Shown: positions 10,984 to 23,345, numbered from the stretch's first letter. The stretch: 64,000 nucleotides of DNA from Chlorocebus sabaeus (GCF_047675955.1 NC_132912.1:80624382-80688381); one strand, 5' to 3'. The notes: generated by a model not told the origin, from the sequence alone. Made by a program: numbers and translations.

Positions 10984-11884
10984 CCCCACACAACAACGAG
11001 ATAACACTACATACCTACTAGAATGACCAAAATCCAGAACACTGACAACACCAAATGCTAGCAAGAATAGGGAGCAACAGCAACCCTCATGGTTGGTGGC
11101 AATAAAAAAAGAAACCACCACTTTGGAACACAGTTTGGTGGTTTCTTATAAAGCTAATCATACTCTTACTTTAAAATCCAGCAATTGTGCTCCTTGGTTC
11201 TCACCCAAATGAACTGAAAACTGATGTCCATACAAAAACCTGCGTATGAATAGATATAATTGCCAAAACGTGTAAGCAACCAAGATGCCCTTTGGTAGGT
11301 GGATGGATATCTAAACTGCAGTACATCCAGACAATGGAATATTATTCGGCACTTTAAAAAATTAGCTATCAAGCCATGAAAACATATGCAGGAACCTTAA
11401 GTGCATATTACTAAATAAAACGAGCCAATCTGAAAAGGCTGAATGCCATATCATTCCGACTATATGACATTCTGGGAAAGGCAAAACTATGGAGAGGACA
11501 AAAAGATCTGTGGTTTCAAGGGGTTGGAGGTAGGAGGTAAGGATTAATAACTGGAGTACAGAGGATTCTTAGGGCAGTGAAACTATTCTGTATGACACAA
11601 TAATAGTAGATATATGTCATTAAACATTTATCTAAACCCATAGAATGTACGCTATCAAGAGTGAACCCCAATGTAAACTACAGACTTTGGGAGATTATAA
11701 TATCTCAGTGTAGGTCCATCAGCTGTAAGAAATGTACCACTCTGCGGGGGAGATGCTGACAATGGGTGAGACTTATGCATGTGTAGACATAGGGGATACA
11801 TGGGAAATCTCTAAATCTTCCACTCAATTTTGTTGTAAGCCTAAAATTGCTCTAAAAATTGAAGTGTGTTTGTGCGTAATTTTT

Positions 11885-12795
11885 TTTAAGGCAGGGTTGC
11901 AATTCTTATCTCAAACAAAATAAAATTCAGCCCTCAAAAGTATTAAATGAGACCAAAAAAAGGACACAGTTGAAACTAAGGCGATAGAGTTAGAAACAGA
12001 AAAAGTAATAGGCCAGGCGCTGTGGCTCATGCCTGTAATTCCAGCACTTTGGGAGGCCGAGGAAGGCAGATCACAAATTCAGGAGATCGAGACCATCCTG
12101 GCCAACCCCATCTCTACTAAAAATACAAAAAATTTGTTGGGCGTGGTGGCGTGTGCCTGTAATCCCAGCTACTCAGGAGACTGAGGCAGGAGAATCACTT
12201 GAACCAGGGAATTGCAGGTTGTAGTGAACTGAGATCTCACCACTGCACGCCAGCCTGGCAACAGAGGGAGACTCTGTCTAAAAAAAAAAAAAAGAAAGAA
12301 AGAAACAGAAACAATAATAATAACAGCCTTTAACATCACCCTCAGCACAAAGTGAGACCATTAGACAAAGAATAAGTGAGAAAACAAGCCATATTTTATG
12401 GAAATATGGATGTATATATATAGCGATACACTGAAATCATGATTTAACAAAACTAGAAGTTAAAAAGCAAAATCTACTAAATAGCTCGGGTAAAATAAAA
12501 CATAAGCAAAAATTAAAGAATTTCTGAAAAATAATTATATGAGGTAAAAACACTTTATGTAAAAATCTATGGGATAGATTTAAAGCAATAATCAAAAGAA
12601 AATTCATAGCCTTAAACACTTATATCAAGGAAAACAAAAAGCAAAAATTAAATGAATTAAATCTCCAAATCTCCAACTCAAAAAACTAGGAAAAAAACAA
12701 AAACTTAAGATGGGGAAAAAAAAAATCAGAAGCTACTACGCTGAAGAATAGATAGATCAAAGTAATAAATTTGTAAAAATCAACAAAATAGACAA
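11885..12795 (+). mobile_element. Old L1 ORF2 fragments
   Basis: 'gcagggttgcaattcttatctc' with 'gaccaaaaaaaggacac', and later 'aaagcaataatcaaaagaaaattcatagccttaaacac', match the L1 ORF2 coding strand. An Alu lies between them. Frames are broken. Confidence 0.65.
12011..12300 (+). mobile_element. Alu (AluY/S-type), short internal deletion
   Basis: Full dimer lacking the 'atggtgaaa' stretch: text runs 'ggccaaccccatctctac'. An imperfect 19-base target duplication, beginning AGAAACAGAAA and ending TAATA, lies at 11992-12010 and 12301-12319. Confidence 0.95.
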
Positions 12796-13255
12796 GTCTT
12801 GGACTATATTCTACTTATTATAAAGGACATTATTGGGACAACTGATGAAACTGGACTATGCACTGCAGCTTGGATACAGGTATTGTATCGGTTTTACATT
12901 TCCTGAATTGGTAACTGTACTGTGGAGAATTGTCATGTTCTTGGAAAATACACACTAAAGAATTTTGAGGTCAAGAGGTAAAATGTATGTAACTTATAAC
13001 CAGATGGTTCAGAAAACAATTTATATAAATATTGACATGGATAAGGATCCATAAATGTGTGTGTGAGTCTGTGTGTGAATAAAGAGAGCAAATGGGGAGA
13101 GTGGCAAGAGAGAATGCCAACGTGCCAAAACTTTAAGAGTTACTGATGAGACCCTCTAAAGTGTACACAGTTTGAAGTTCCTTTCGCTATTATTACCAGC
13201 ATTCTGTAAGATCAAAATTGTTTCAAAATGTAAAGGTAAAATAAATAAATAACCC
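12796..13255 (+). mobile_element. Old L1 (L1MC/L1ME-type) 3' UTR end
   Basis: Contains 'ggacattattgggacaactg', 'aatacacactaaagaattttgagg', 'ggttcagaaaacaa' and ends 'attgtttcaaaatgtaaaggtaaaataa', the end of a mammalian L1 3' UTR. The same family appears reversed at 47600-48680. Confidence 0.75.
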
Positions 13256-13430
13256 CTGAGTCCTGAATCCAACCACTTCTCATCAAATTTACTACCATCA
13301 CCCTAGTCCAAGCTGCCATCTTCCCTTGCTTACTTACACTGCTGCAATAGCCTCCTAACCGGTCTTTGCCTCTACTATCAATTCCCACACAGCAGCCAGA
13401 GTGATCTCTTAAAATAAAAAATACAGGTCA

Positions 13431-13730
13431 GTTCAAGGTGCAGTGGCTCATGCCTGTAATCCCAGCACTGCAGGAGGCTGAGGTGGGTGGATCAGTTGAG
13501 GTCAGGAGTTCAAGACCAGCCTGGCCAACACGGTAAAACCCCATCTCTACTAAAAATACAATAATTAGCCAGGCATGGTGGTATGCACCTAATGCCAGCT
13601 ACTTGGGAGACTGAGGCAGAAGAATCTCTTGAACCCAGAAAGGGAGGTTGCAGTGAGCTGAGATTGTGCCACTGCACTCCAGCCTGGGTGACAGAGCAAG
13701 ATACCATCTCAAAAAACAAACAAACAAACA
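13431..13730 (+). mobile_element. Alu (AluS-type), first of tandem pair
   Basis: Full Alu ending in (AAAC)n. The next Alu follows directly, so it probably inserted into this tail. Confidence 0.95.
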
Positions 13731-14027
13731 GGCTGAATGTGGTGGCCCAGGCCTGTAATCCCTGTACTTTGAGAGGCCAAGGTGGGCGGATGGCTTCAGC
13801 CCAGGAGTTCAAGACCAGTCTGGGCTGAACATAGAGAAACCCCATCTCTACAAAAAATACAAAAATTTTCTGGGAGTGGTGTCATACCCCTGTTGTCCCA
13901 GCTACTCAGGAGGCTGAGGTGGGAGGATCACTTGAGCCTGGGAGGTAGAGGTAACGAGCTGAGATCTCACCACTGAACTCAAGCCTACGTGACAGAGTGA
14001 GACCCTGTCTCAAAAAATAAAAAAATC
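13731..14027 (+). mobile_element. Alu (AluJ-type), second of tandem pair
   Basis: Head-to-tail with the previous Alu. 'aggatcacttgagcctgggaggtagagg' and 'aagaccagtctgggctgaacatag' fit AluJ. Since this copy is older by sequence, the S-type copy probably inserted upstream of it. Confidence 0.93.
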
Positions 14028-14631
14028 ATAAATATAACCATATTATTATCCTGCTCAAAATACTCTTATGACTTCTTATCACACTTAAAATCTAACTCCT
14101 GATCAAAGCCCGTAAACCATCTGACCTCTGGCTGCATTTCAAACCCCTTCTGCTGCCACTCTCCAGCATGTTTACTCTGGTCTGACCACATTATCTTTCT
14201 TCCAGCTACTCAAAAACATCAAGTTTGTTCCAGCTGCTTGGTCTTTGCACTCATTGTTCACTCCGCCTGGAATGTTCTGCCCGCAGCCCTTTAGAGGGTT
14301 GTCCCTCCCTTCATTCCAGCCTCTGATAAATGGCCTTTCCTGATTACACTAACCAAAAAAGCAGCCCTATCATTCTCTAAGCCCTCTCTCCCTGCTTTAT
14401 TTTTCTTCATGGCACTTTTGGACATGTTTCAGTACATTATCATAATGGAACAAGAAATGATCAGATAACATTAGGAAATAACCCGTTAGCAAAGTTTTAA
14501 CACTGTAATATTTCAGAGACAGTCATAGGTTAACCTTGTAACCAGGTCCTCTGCCTTTTTTCTAAACAATAAACAGTTTTGATCAGACTGGCAACTTCAG
14601 GTTTTAGAATGCCAAGTAGCATGTGAATTCA

Positions 14632-15545
14632 TTCATCAATTTATTCATCAATTCAACAAACATTTACTGAGTTGTTAGTATATGTTGGGTACTGTTCTGT
14701 GTACTGTAGCTACAACAGGGAACAAAACTGAAAAAATTCCCTGCCCTCAAGAACCTTACATTCCAGTGAGGGTGTCAGACAATAAACAGAACAGTAATAA
14801 GTGCTATAGAGGAAAGTAATAGGATATAACAGAGTTAGTTTGGAGGTGGGAGCTGATGGTAAATAGTGTGATCAAAGAAGGACCCACTAAGAAAGTTGCA
14901 TTTAAACTGAGGCCCAACAGGTGTGAGAGAGTGCCATGAAGATATCTGAGCATTGCAGGCAGGCAGTACATCAAAACCAAAATTTCTGAGGCAGGAATTG
15001 TCTGGCGTGTTCAAAGCAGAACAGGTAGTCCAGTGTAGCTCGAGAGAAATGAGCAAAGGAGAAAATGGTAAAAGGTGAGTTCAGAGAGGAAGGAGGAGGC
15101 AGATGAGGCAGGGTCTGGTAGGCCATTAGAGGGAAGGCCTTGCAGGCCATTGTGAGGCCTCTGATCTTTACTTTAAGTGAGATTGAGAGTCATGAGAGAA
15201 TTTTGAAGATATGTTATTACTAGCCTTCTGTTTTAGCAGCATTGTGCCCACTGCTATTTACAGAAGGGACTGCAGAGGAGCAAGAGAGGAAGAAGTGAGA
15301 CCAGACAGAAGAATTTTAAGTAATCCAGGCACAAAAAGACTGTGGACCAGGGTAGTAGCACAGAGGAGGTGGTAAGAAGTGTGGGACCCTGTAGAGCTAA
15401 CAGGATTTACTAATGGACTGAAAGGATGCAAGTGAGAGAGAGAAGCATCAAAGATGATCCCAAGATTTCTGCCCTGAGCAACTAGAAAGGTGGAGTAATC
15501 ATTCTCTGAGATGGTGATACTTGTGGGAGGGACAGATCAAGGTTA
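14632..15545. repeat. Ancient mammalian-wide repeat with L2-like start (copy 1)
   Basis: It starts with an inverted L2-like terminus ('caattcaacaaacatttactgag') and 'ccctgccctcaagaaccttacattccagtg'. It then continues with a long block ('aggccattgtgaggcc', 'taatccaggcacaaaaagactgtggaccagggtagtagcacagaggaggtgg', 'gcctgagcaac') that I know as a repeated sequence in mammals but cannot name. A second, shorter copy is at 37805-38700. Confidence 0.65.
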
Positions 15546-15994
15546 TAAGTATTTTATAAAAATAGATTTTTCTGTGATTAAATAAAATAGAACTTTCTAG
15601 TTAATAAGCCAAATGGATTAGAGATGTACTGAAATACTGCCCCCTTTGAGCCTGAGGGTGGAACCTTCAGGGCTGTTCCCTCTACTGAGTGCAATCTCCT
15701 CTCTCTACCCCAGTGAGTCACACAAATACTATCATCTTCAGTGTGTACATGATGTGGAAAAGAGTAGTAAGCACTGAAATAATAAAAAGAGGAACTTGTC
15801 TTGCTGCAGGCTCACTAAGTTAACATAGGCAAATAATCTTTACAGACAGCTTGATTTTTAAGTTGTATGTATATGTGTGTACTACTTCCACAGAGTCCAT
15901 TCAGCTGGACTTTTTGGATGTGGAAATAAATTAATCTAAAATGGAGATATTTTTCTCTTCTTTCCAGTGAAAGAAGTCTGTAACTAGCCTCCTG

Positions 15995-15997
<3 letters not shown>
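15546..15997. other. Non-repetitive stretch, no gene seen
   Basis: Nothing recognisable between the ancient repeat and the next Alu. Confidence 0.5.
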
Positions 15998-16030
<33 letters not shown>

Positions 16031-16308
16031 GGAGTTTTGCTCTTGTTGCCCAGGCTGTCGTGCAATGGTGCAATCTCAGCTCACTGCAACATCCACCTCC
16101 CGGGTTCAAGCGAATCTCCTGCCTCAGCCTCCCAAGTAGCTGGGATTACAGGCACCCGCCACCACACCCAGCTAATTTTTGTATATTTAGTAGAGACAGC
16201 ATTTCGCTACATCGGCCAGGCTGGTTTCGAACTCCTGACCTCAGGTGATCCGCCCACCTTGGCCTCCCAAAGTGCTGGAATTACAGGTGCGAGCCACCGC
16301 GTCTGGCC
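15998..16308 (-). mobile_element. Alu (AluS-type) with long T-tract
   Basis: Minus-strand Alu led by about 28 uninterrupted T (its poly(A) tail) at 15998-16025. The overlapping 104-residue plus-strand frame is antisense Alu translation, not a gene. Confidence 0.97.
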
Positions 16309-16462
16309 AGTTGTCTATTGTTTATGTCTGCCTCTGCCATTAAGACTGTAAGCTGCACTGCATGAGGGCAGAGACCCTGTCTGTTTCACCCATTGCTTAT
16401 CCTCAACACCCAGATTTGTTGAATGAATGAATTCCAAGAGGCCTAAGACATTATGCCAGCGC

Positions 16463-16770
16463 TTTTTTTTTTTCTTTTTTTTTTTTTGAGATGGAGTCCT
16501 ACTCTTGTCACCCAGGCTGGAGTGCAATGGCATGATCTCGGCTCACTGAAACCTGCACCTCTGGGGTTCAAGTGATTCTGCTGCCTCAGCCTCCTGAGTA
16601 GCTAGGATTACAAGTGCCCACCACCACACCCAGCTAATTTTTTGTATCTATAGTAGAGACAGGGTTTCACCATGCTGGCCAGGCTTGTCTCCAACTCCTG
16701 ACCTCAGGTGATCCGCCCTGTTCAGCCTCTCAAAGTGCTGGGATTACAGGCGTGAGCCACCGTGCCCGGC
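16463..16770 (-). mobile_element. Alu (AluS-type)
   Basis: Full minus-strand Alu. The flanks ATTATGCCAGC (16450-16460) and ATGATGCCAGC (16772-16782) form an imperfect target duplication. Confidence 0.96.
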
Positions 16771-17146
16771 CATGATGCCAGCTCTTGAAGAACTCACGGT
16801 CCACTGAGGGATTCATGCCTGTTGATCACCTTTATCAAATAGCTTCTTCAGTAGTTCTGAGATTGTCTTGATAAGATCATTCTGTTTTCTCCATTTGGGT
16901 GCTCTCATCTCTTTTATTCTCACCTCAAAATCTGGTTTATGTTCCAAGGGCCTAGGTCCCAAATCCCAAATTCTTCCCAGAGCTTTCTCACTCCAGTTTG
17001 AGATAGTGCCTCCATTCTCTGAATTTCCTCACATTTTTACTGACAAGGAATTTTTCTCTCATTTAAAAATCTTATTGTATACTCATTCACACTGGCCTCT
17101 TTGGGAATATTTTCAGCTTCTCAAGGGCAGTAACCATGTCTTACAG

Positions 17147-17446
17147 TTTGTTTTTGAGACAGGGTCTCACTCTGTCACCTAGGCTGGAGTGCAGTGCTAC
17201 AATCACGGCTCAGTTTACTGTGACCTCAACCTCCCAGTCTCAGGTGATCCTCCCACCTCAGCCTCCTGAGTAGCTAGGACTATGGGCACATGCCACCATG
17301 CTCAGCTACATTTTTTTGTATTTTTTTGTAGAGACAGGGGTTCATCATGTTGCCCAGGGTGGTCTGGAACTCCTGGAATCAAGCAATCCTCACGCCTCAG
17401 CCTCCCAAAGTGCTGGAATTACAGGCCTAACCCACCGTACCTGACC
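17147..17446 (-). mobile_element. Alu (AluJ-type)
   Basis: Minus-strand Alu, diverged. 'gatcctcccacctcagcctcctgagtagctaggac' and the 'ggcccagggtggtctggaactcctggaatcaagcaatcct' type text fit AluJ. Short T tail. Confidence 0.94.
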
Positions 17447-20400
17447 AAGCCAGTTCCGTTTCCCACATGGCCCAGTGCCAAGTACAAAATAGGTGCCCTA
17501 TAAATGTCTATTGGACTAAGTTTAATTTAAACCTGAAGAGCTGAGCTCCTCTGTGAAAACACAATTTGTATCTAACTGAAACTCAGGTCAGCAGAGTAAT
17601 CTATTCTTGTTTGGATGTAGGCTTTTTTCCCGTTTTGCCCTCCTGTTTAGTTAATAATTTTGTCCCCTTGTTTCTCTGGAAGGAGACACTAGCAGTGATC
17701 AGTTCTGGCAAATTATCAGGGTGAGGGCCAGACACATTAGATTACGGTGTGAGAGACATAATCAGCACCTGGCAAGGGTTCTTAGGAGGTATTTAGAGGA
17801 CAATAATTTGTTACGCCGATGAAGTACTAGAGCTTAACTATAATCTGGAATCATTTAATGAACACGAACTAATTAGAAAAATGCCTAAGAGTACACTCCA
17901 CCAATTTAAGTTTCCTATGACTATCAGTTTCTCCTTCTGCGGGACTTTGGCCATGACTAAGTTTCTAAATGCACGTCTCCCTGGTCCTGCAGAACCCATG
18001 TATACAAGATCCCAACAACGCTGACATCCCTCTTCCCAGCAACTGGCTGTTTTCTCTCTCCTGCAGGGTTGACACCCCCATTTCTGTTTCATAGACATGC
18101 ACTGTGTTTTGCTGGGTTTTTCCTTTTTGCTCCCTTTAGGCTGCTACTCTCTCCCTTCTACACTCTCTTACCTATATATTTTCTCTTTCTTTCCCTGAGG
18201 TTGCTTATTTTCCCTGAGGAAACTCCACCATAAAAGACAGAAAGGGCTGGTTTCCAGAGAGTACCGTAAAGGACATACTACCAGCGCCATACAAGGAACA
18301 GGCTTTCCATACCTAGCACTCTAGAACCAGTATATATTCGTATATACAGCATAGACCAATGTGTTTACGGAAACACACACACACACATTTTTTTTTTTTC
18401 TAATTTCAAAGGGTTCCACTATGGAAAAGGCTCCATGGAACATTTAGGTCCCTCTTCATACAATTCTCCCAGTTGTGAGAATTCACTCCGTAACTGTCCA
18501 ATACCTGTGTTGCCTCTTCTAGGCCTATTCCAGTTCTCCCGGTCTGATGCCGGCAAGCTTCCTTCTGACTCCTGGTTCCACTCAATTGATAGCTCTCTCT
18601 TACCTTGATCTTTTCTGCTGTTCACTCTTAGCTCCTCCTTAAGGTATCTTCCCTGTTTGACTCATTTTATTGAGAATACCTGTGTATATCTGAGTGCCTT
18701 GGGGAGGAGATATACTGCTGTAGAGAACTACAAAGATAGATATGAAGATAGTGTCCCCAAGTCCAGCTGATAAATGTGGCACTGACAGGACCCACCTGGC
18801 CTCTGCAGGGACTCTATTCAGACACTTTCCTGTAGCCAGCTACAGGTATTAAGGGATCATGTTTCAAAGAACGAGAGCCCGCTGCCATGAAGACAAGTCA
18901 AGAGATACCATCTCCACTTTACTAGGTAGGTTTACCCAAGCACGCAGATGTTGGCCCTCTGCTTCCAGCACCTCTCAATTGTTGTGGGGGCAATACCAGT
19001 CCACTCCAGCTGAAAAAGCACTTGGTGAAGCACCCTAACTGACATGTATGACTGGGATCCCTTTGCTGCCTGTTACAGAGCTATAGCAACACAGTAGGCC
19101 TCTCTTCCAGATACCACTCCTCCTAAGCACCTGCTTCTGATAAACTGTAAAGTTTGTGTTGCTTCCCTATACTTCCTTTTCTATACTTGTCTCTCCTTTG
19201 GTATATAAATCTTCATTCTCCCAGAGATATAGGAGCCTAAGGTTCCTTTCCTTGACAAAAATTAACTTTTAAATTGTTTGGCAAACCCATTTATATTAAG
19301 GTATAAAAAACTGTGTCTTGATTTAAAGAAATAAATGACAAAGTGTGGTATTTGAGGCATGAGTACACATTTAGGAAAGGTCTCAGTGGCAGCCCCTTGC
19401 CTCACATTCAGAGTTTTAAATTTAATCTACGTAAAGTCTGCTAGGTGATAGTGTTAATTATGCAGTTGCCAATGACATACACATGTGTTATTCATTTTTA
19501 GGCTATACGTACAATGGACAATCAGAGAGATCCTGGGTCAGTTTGTAGTCAACAGAAAGACCAAAGATTAATTTTGTTTCAGTGCAATAAAAATTGAATT
19601 AAGAAGATTTTTAAAATATGTCATTCCTAAGTAAAGCAACTGCCCCAGTGGTGCCTGGCCCACAGTTGCCAGAGGATCTGATGCTTGTGTCTGGGGCCAT
19701 GTGGGTGGGTGTTAAACAGCCCATATGGTATGATGTTCATTTCCTGTGTTCCAAGCAAACAGCAGGTGGACTGCCTTCTTACTGCCTTTTAACAGGCAAG
19801 TCAGCTAGAAAATCTAGAATGTGATGGGCAATGCAAGATCACAGAAAAAGTCAAAGGGCACTGAGAAAGAAATAAGTATGTCCTACATGCTGCTGCTGAT
19901 GATAATATCGTAACGGGGCAATATTTGAAAGTATTAAATATATTTGTGTTTATAATTAACTCTAGTTCTTAAGTGACCTGTAATTCTCACATCAAGAGTC
20001 ATGCAGTTTCTTATCATGTAGGGATTTAACCTTTCTGTCATCAAAGTTGAGCAGTAGAGCTTAATGGTATAAGGGAAGTTCCTGCAAACAAGAAGATAAA
20101 GGAGAAGGCCTATCCCAATCAGCACCTAAAAATCATGGACAAGAGAGGAGGAAAATGTCAAGGAAGCAGGCTATCTGACAGATGAACTGCATTTGGCCGG
20201 AATGGCAGAGGGTTGGTACTTAAGTTGAATAAAAAGCCAAAACAGAAGGAGTTTTGATCTACTGCCATTTTGAAACCCTGGAATGAGAATGAGACCTCCA
20301 TGCAAGGCACTCTGCCAGCCTCTGGCAGAGGGTTAGAGTGGATGGGTTGAAGAGAAATAGGAGAGGCAGGTAGTGCTCTTTGTTCCCTACGGTCTGTGAA

Positions 20401-20922
20401 TGGTATGCAGTGAATCTAGAAAGTTCCTGTGTGTGCTGGTGAGGAAATAGGGAGAGGCTGGGAAGATTGTTGGAATTGCAGAGGCCTAGAGTTGGGAAAA
20501 GAAGGTCTGCAATCTCAGGACCTTTAATGGCTAGAGGCAATGTCAAGTCAGGCATGTAAAGGCAGCAATGGATACCATTGTTTACCAAAAGACCCAAAGG
20601 AACCAGTTTTCCTGCAATAGATGCCAGTGCAGTGACTAATCATCCATTCCACCACGGCGGCGAGACAAATTAAGAAAGATTACAAGTAAATTTCCTCTGT
20701 CACCAGGAAACCTCATAAGCTTTTACCCTATACAAAGAAATCTTTAAAAGAAAATCACATAGTGTGGAGGCAACAGTCTCATTATAAAGATGGACTTTAG
20801 ACTGACTAAATATTTCCTTGAAAGGCTTTTAAAACCAAAATGTAACATGGTTTCTTCCACCACCATGAGCCACACCCTGCTATCCAGCAAAGGGTTAGGA
20901 GAAAAATCTATTAAAAGAAGTA
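17447..20922. other. Longest repeat-poor stretch in the window
   Basis: About 3.5 kb with no Alu and no clear repeat. A part at 18750-19260 looks LTR-like ('tgataaactgtaaagtttgtg', 'tggtatataaatcttc' as a possible TATA region) but I cannot name it. Short (AC)n plus T-run at 18367-18400. Open frames up to 112 codons (20259-20597, minus) lack any recognisable domain and are taken as chance. Conservation data would be needed to find a hidden exon or enhancer here. Confidence 0.5.
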
Positions 20923-21238
20923 GGCCAGGTGCAGAGGCTCATGCCTGTAATCCCAGCACTTTGGGAGACCGAGGCAGGTGGATCACTTGAGGTCAGGAGT
21001 TCAAGACCAGCCTGACCAACATGGTGAAACCCCATCTCTACTAAAAATACAAAAATTAGCCAGATGTGGTGGCACATGCCTATAATCCCAGCAACTTGGG
21101 AGGCTGAGGCAGATGAATTACTTGAACCTGGGAGACAGAGGTTGCAGTGAGTCAAGATGGCGCCACTGTACTCCAGCCTGGACAACAGAACAAGACTGTT
21201 TGAAAAAAAAAAAAAAAGAAAAAAAGGAAAAAAGAGAA
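20923..21238 (+). mobile_element. Alu (AluS-type)
   Basis: Full dimer with an A-tail broken by G to about 21238. 'gtcaggagttcaagaccagcctgaccaacatgg' fits AluS. Confidence 0.96.
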
Positions 21239-21302
21239 AGAGCTACATTTTCTTTGTATATTTCAATAGCATGTGTAAATTTGCTACCCTGTTATTAAAT
21301 GA

Positions 21303-21530
21303 ACATTTATTGAGTGTCAACAACATGCCAAGTATTGTACAAAATGTTAAATAAAACCTAATTTTATTTATTCCTGACTGTGGAGTAGGTACTATTCTTA
21401 CTATTGTTATCCTCCTTTTACTGTTGAAGAACTTGAAGCACAGTATGAGGAGGTAACTTTCTCTAAATCAATGATGGGATGAGGATCTGACCTCAAGTAC
21501 TCTGGCGCAGAACCCATACTCTTAGATATA
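21303..21530 (-). mobile_element. MIR fragment
   Basis: The plus strand reads 'tattgagtgtcaacaacatgccaag...', then 'ctattgttatcctccttttactgttgaagaacttgaagcacag', then 'ggatctgacctcaag', the reverse complement of MIR. Diverged. Confidence 0.65.
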
Positions 21531-21812
21531 TTCTCAAAACCCTTCTTATTACGTGTTATATAATTAGCAGAGTTTCCCACATAGATCTCTCTTATTTGAC
21601 TAAGAAAAATTTCGAAATAATACTGTTTGATGATAAAAGGAGACTACCCAACAATATGGAAAGCATGAAATTATTTATACAAATTGTGTATCTTTATACA
21701 CAGAGAGTTATCTGGAGTGACATTCGCCAAGAGATTGAGAATTGTTGTCCCTGAAGAGTAGGATTTAGAATGACTTTTAAATTTTTCTTTATTCTTTTTT
21801 GTTTAACTACAA

Positions 21813-22111
21813 CGTATTCATTTATTTTTGAGATGGAGTCTTGCTCTTTTACCCAGGCTGGAGTGCAGTGGTGTGATCTCAGCTCACTGCAATCTCCACC
21901 TCCCAGGTTCAAGTGATTCTCCTGCCTCGGCCTCCTGAGTAGCTGGGACTACAGGTGCGTGCCACCATGCCTGGCTAATTTTTTTGTATTTTTAGTAGAG
22001 ATGGGGTTTCACTGTATCGGCCAGGATGGTCTCGATCTCCTGACCTCGTAATCTACCCGCCTCAGTCTCCCAAAGTGCTGGGATTACAGGCGTCAGCCAC
22101 TGTGCCCAGCC
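21813..22111 (-). mobile_element. Alu (AluS/Y-type) with exact target duplication
   Basis: Minus-strand Alu. The 11-base duplication TTTAACTACAA is exact at 21802-21812 and 22112-22122. Confidence 0.97.
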
Positions 22112-22122
22112 TTTAACTACAA

Positions 22123-22560
22123 TTTTTATATAATTACAGATTCACTTTATAAGCAGAATAATACAATGAGGCTTGTATTAGAAAAGAACTGGTTTCACTA
22201 AAACAACAAATCAGAAAACCTGCGCTTAACACGTGCAATTTTATTTCTTTTCTGCTGCAGGTCAGGCAGCTCCCTTTCAAATAGTAACTTGGCAATCCAA
22301 TCTACTTCTATCTTATAATTCCACCATTTTAACCAGCGGTTTCTAGAGACACAGAGGCAGCGGATGAAAGAGAATGAAGAATTTACACCTACTGTTAAAT
22401 GCCTTCACTGGCCCAGATCAAGTTACATGGCCGCAATTAAATTCTAAAGGATGGGAAGTGTGGTTTCTCATGTGCCCCAGAAGGCAAAAACTGGATATAG
22501 ATAAACACAAGTAATCTCTATCACAATGTGATTTCCATTTTGAAGATCATTAAAATAGAG
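22123..22560. other. No recognised element
   Basis: No gene or named repeat seen between the Alu and the MIR. Confidence 0.45.
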
Positions 22561-22730
22561 GATAGCCTCTAGAGTCAGGCTGCCTGGGTTCATCTCCCAG
22601 CTTAGACACTTATTGACTATGTGACTTTGAACAAGTTATTCACCCTCATTGTGCCTCAGTTTCCTCACCTGTCCAATGAGAATAACAGGGTTGCTATTCA
22701 GATTAAATGAGATTATATGTTGACAAGTAC
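22561..22730 (+). mobile_element. MIR, 5' part
   Basis: Good MIR match: 'agtcaggctgcctgggttcat', 'gactatgtgactttgaacaag', 'tgtgcctcagtttcctcacctg', 'ggttgctattcagattaaatgag'. The 3' remainder resumes at about 23264. Confidence 0.88.
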
Positions 22731-23262
22731 AATAGATTATGCACAAAGATGGCTATGATAGATCCTCCTGTTCCTATACACCTGTCCATTTGCAATGTGA
22801 CTTTTCCACTCCTCCCATCAAAAATTGGCGTTTTATTCCCCCGTAGATCTAGGTTGTACCTAGATCCTGTGATTTACTTGGACCAACAGAATATGGTAGA
22901 AATGATATGTTTTCCAGGCCTAGAATACAAGTAGCTTGCAGCTTCTCACACCTCTTGGAATTCTGCTCTGAAAGTCCCATGTGAAGAAACCTGATCTAAC
23001 CTACTGGAGGATGAAAGATCACATGGAAGACAGACAAACTCCCAGCTGAAGCCCCCTCAGCTAACCAGTTGTAGCCATTTCCAATTGCCAGACATACAAG
23101 AGAGGACTAGTTAGGCCATCAGAGCTGACAGATAATTTGCAGTCACATGCATGATCCCAGGCAAGAAAAGCAGAAATACCATGCAGCTGAGTCCAGCCCA
23201 AATTGCTGATTCACAGAATTGTGAGCAAATAAAATGGTTGTTGTCTTAAGCCACTAAATTTA
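22731..23262 (+). mobile_element. MaLR/ERVL-type LTR inside a MIR
   Basis: Text such as 'ttacttggaccaacagaatatgg', 'cagcccaaattgctgattcacagaattgtgagcaaataaaatggttgttgtcttaagccac' is typical of ancient MaLR-type LTRs with the AATAAA signal near the end. It interrupts the MIR exactly where MIR text stops and restarts. Subfamily not resolved; the 75-residue frame at 22707 is chance. Confidence 0.7.
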
Positions 23263-23263
23263 G

Positions 23264-23345
23264 CACGGTGTCTGGCTTAGCACAGTGCCTGGCACACAGT
23301 AAGCACTTACTAAATGTCAAATGTAATGGTGTTATCATTACTATC
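23264..23345 (+). mobile_element. MIR, 3' part
   Basis: 'agcacagtgcctggcacacagtaagcactta' is the end of the MIR begun at 22561, displaced by the LTR insertion. Confidence 0.82.

Larger units (their letters stand above)
9850..11877 (+). mobile_element. Old L1 (L1MB-like) ORF2 end and 3' UTR, split twice
   Basis: Starts in ORF2 ('caacaaatggtgctggaac') and continues through 'aaactcctagaaaatag', 'aaaatgggcaaagatcttagcagac', 'caatggaatattattcggc' to a 3' UTR end at 'cctaaaattgctctaaaaattgaa'. It is interrupted by a THE1 LTR (10024-10397) and an Alu (10669-10983). Reading continues across both insertions. No frame is open, so it is inert. Confidence 0.88.
13275..14460 (+). mobile_element. L2 3' region, split by two Alus
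   Basis: 'tgctgcaatagcctcctaaccggtctttgcc', 'cacacagcagccagagtgatctcttaaaat' before the Alus and 'gacttcttatcacacttaaaatc', 'ggtctttgcactcattgttcac' after them match L2 in the expected order. Heavily diverged, inert. Confidence 0.82.

Noticed and set aside
13731..14027. Tandem Alu pair as a segmental duplication
   Set aside because: The two Alus belong to different age classes, so they are independent insertions.
18750..19260. Possible solo LTR with TATA box
   Set aside because: Cannot define ends or a target duplication; kept only as a note.
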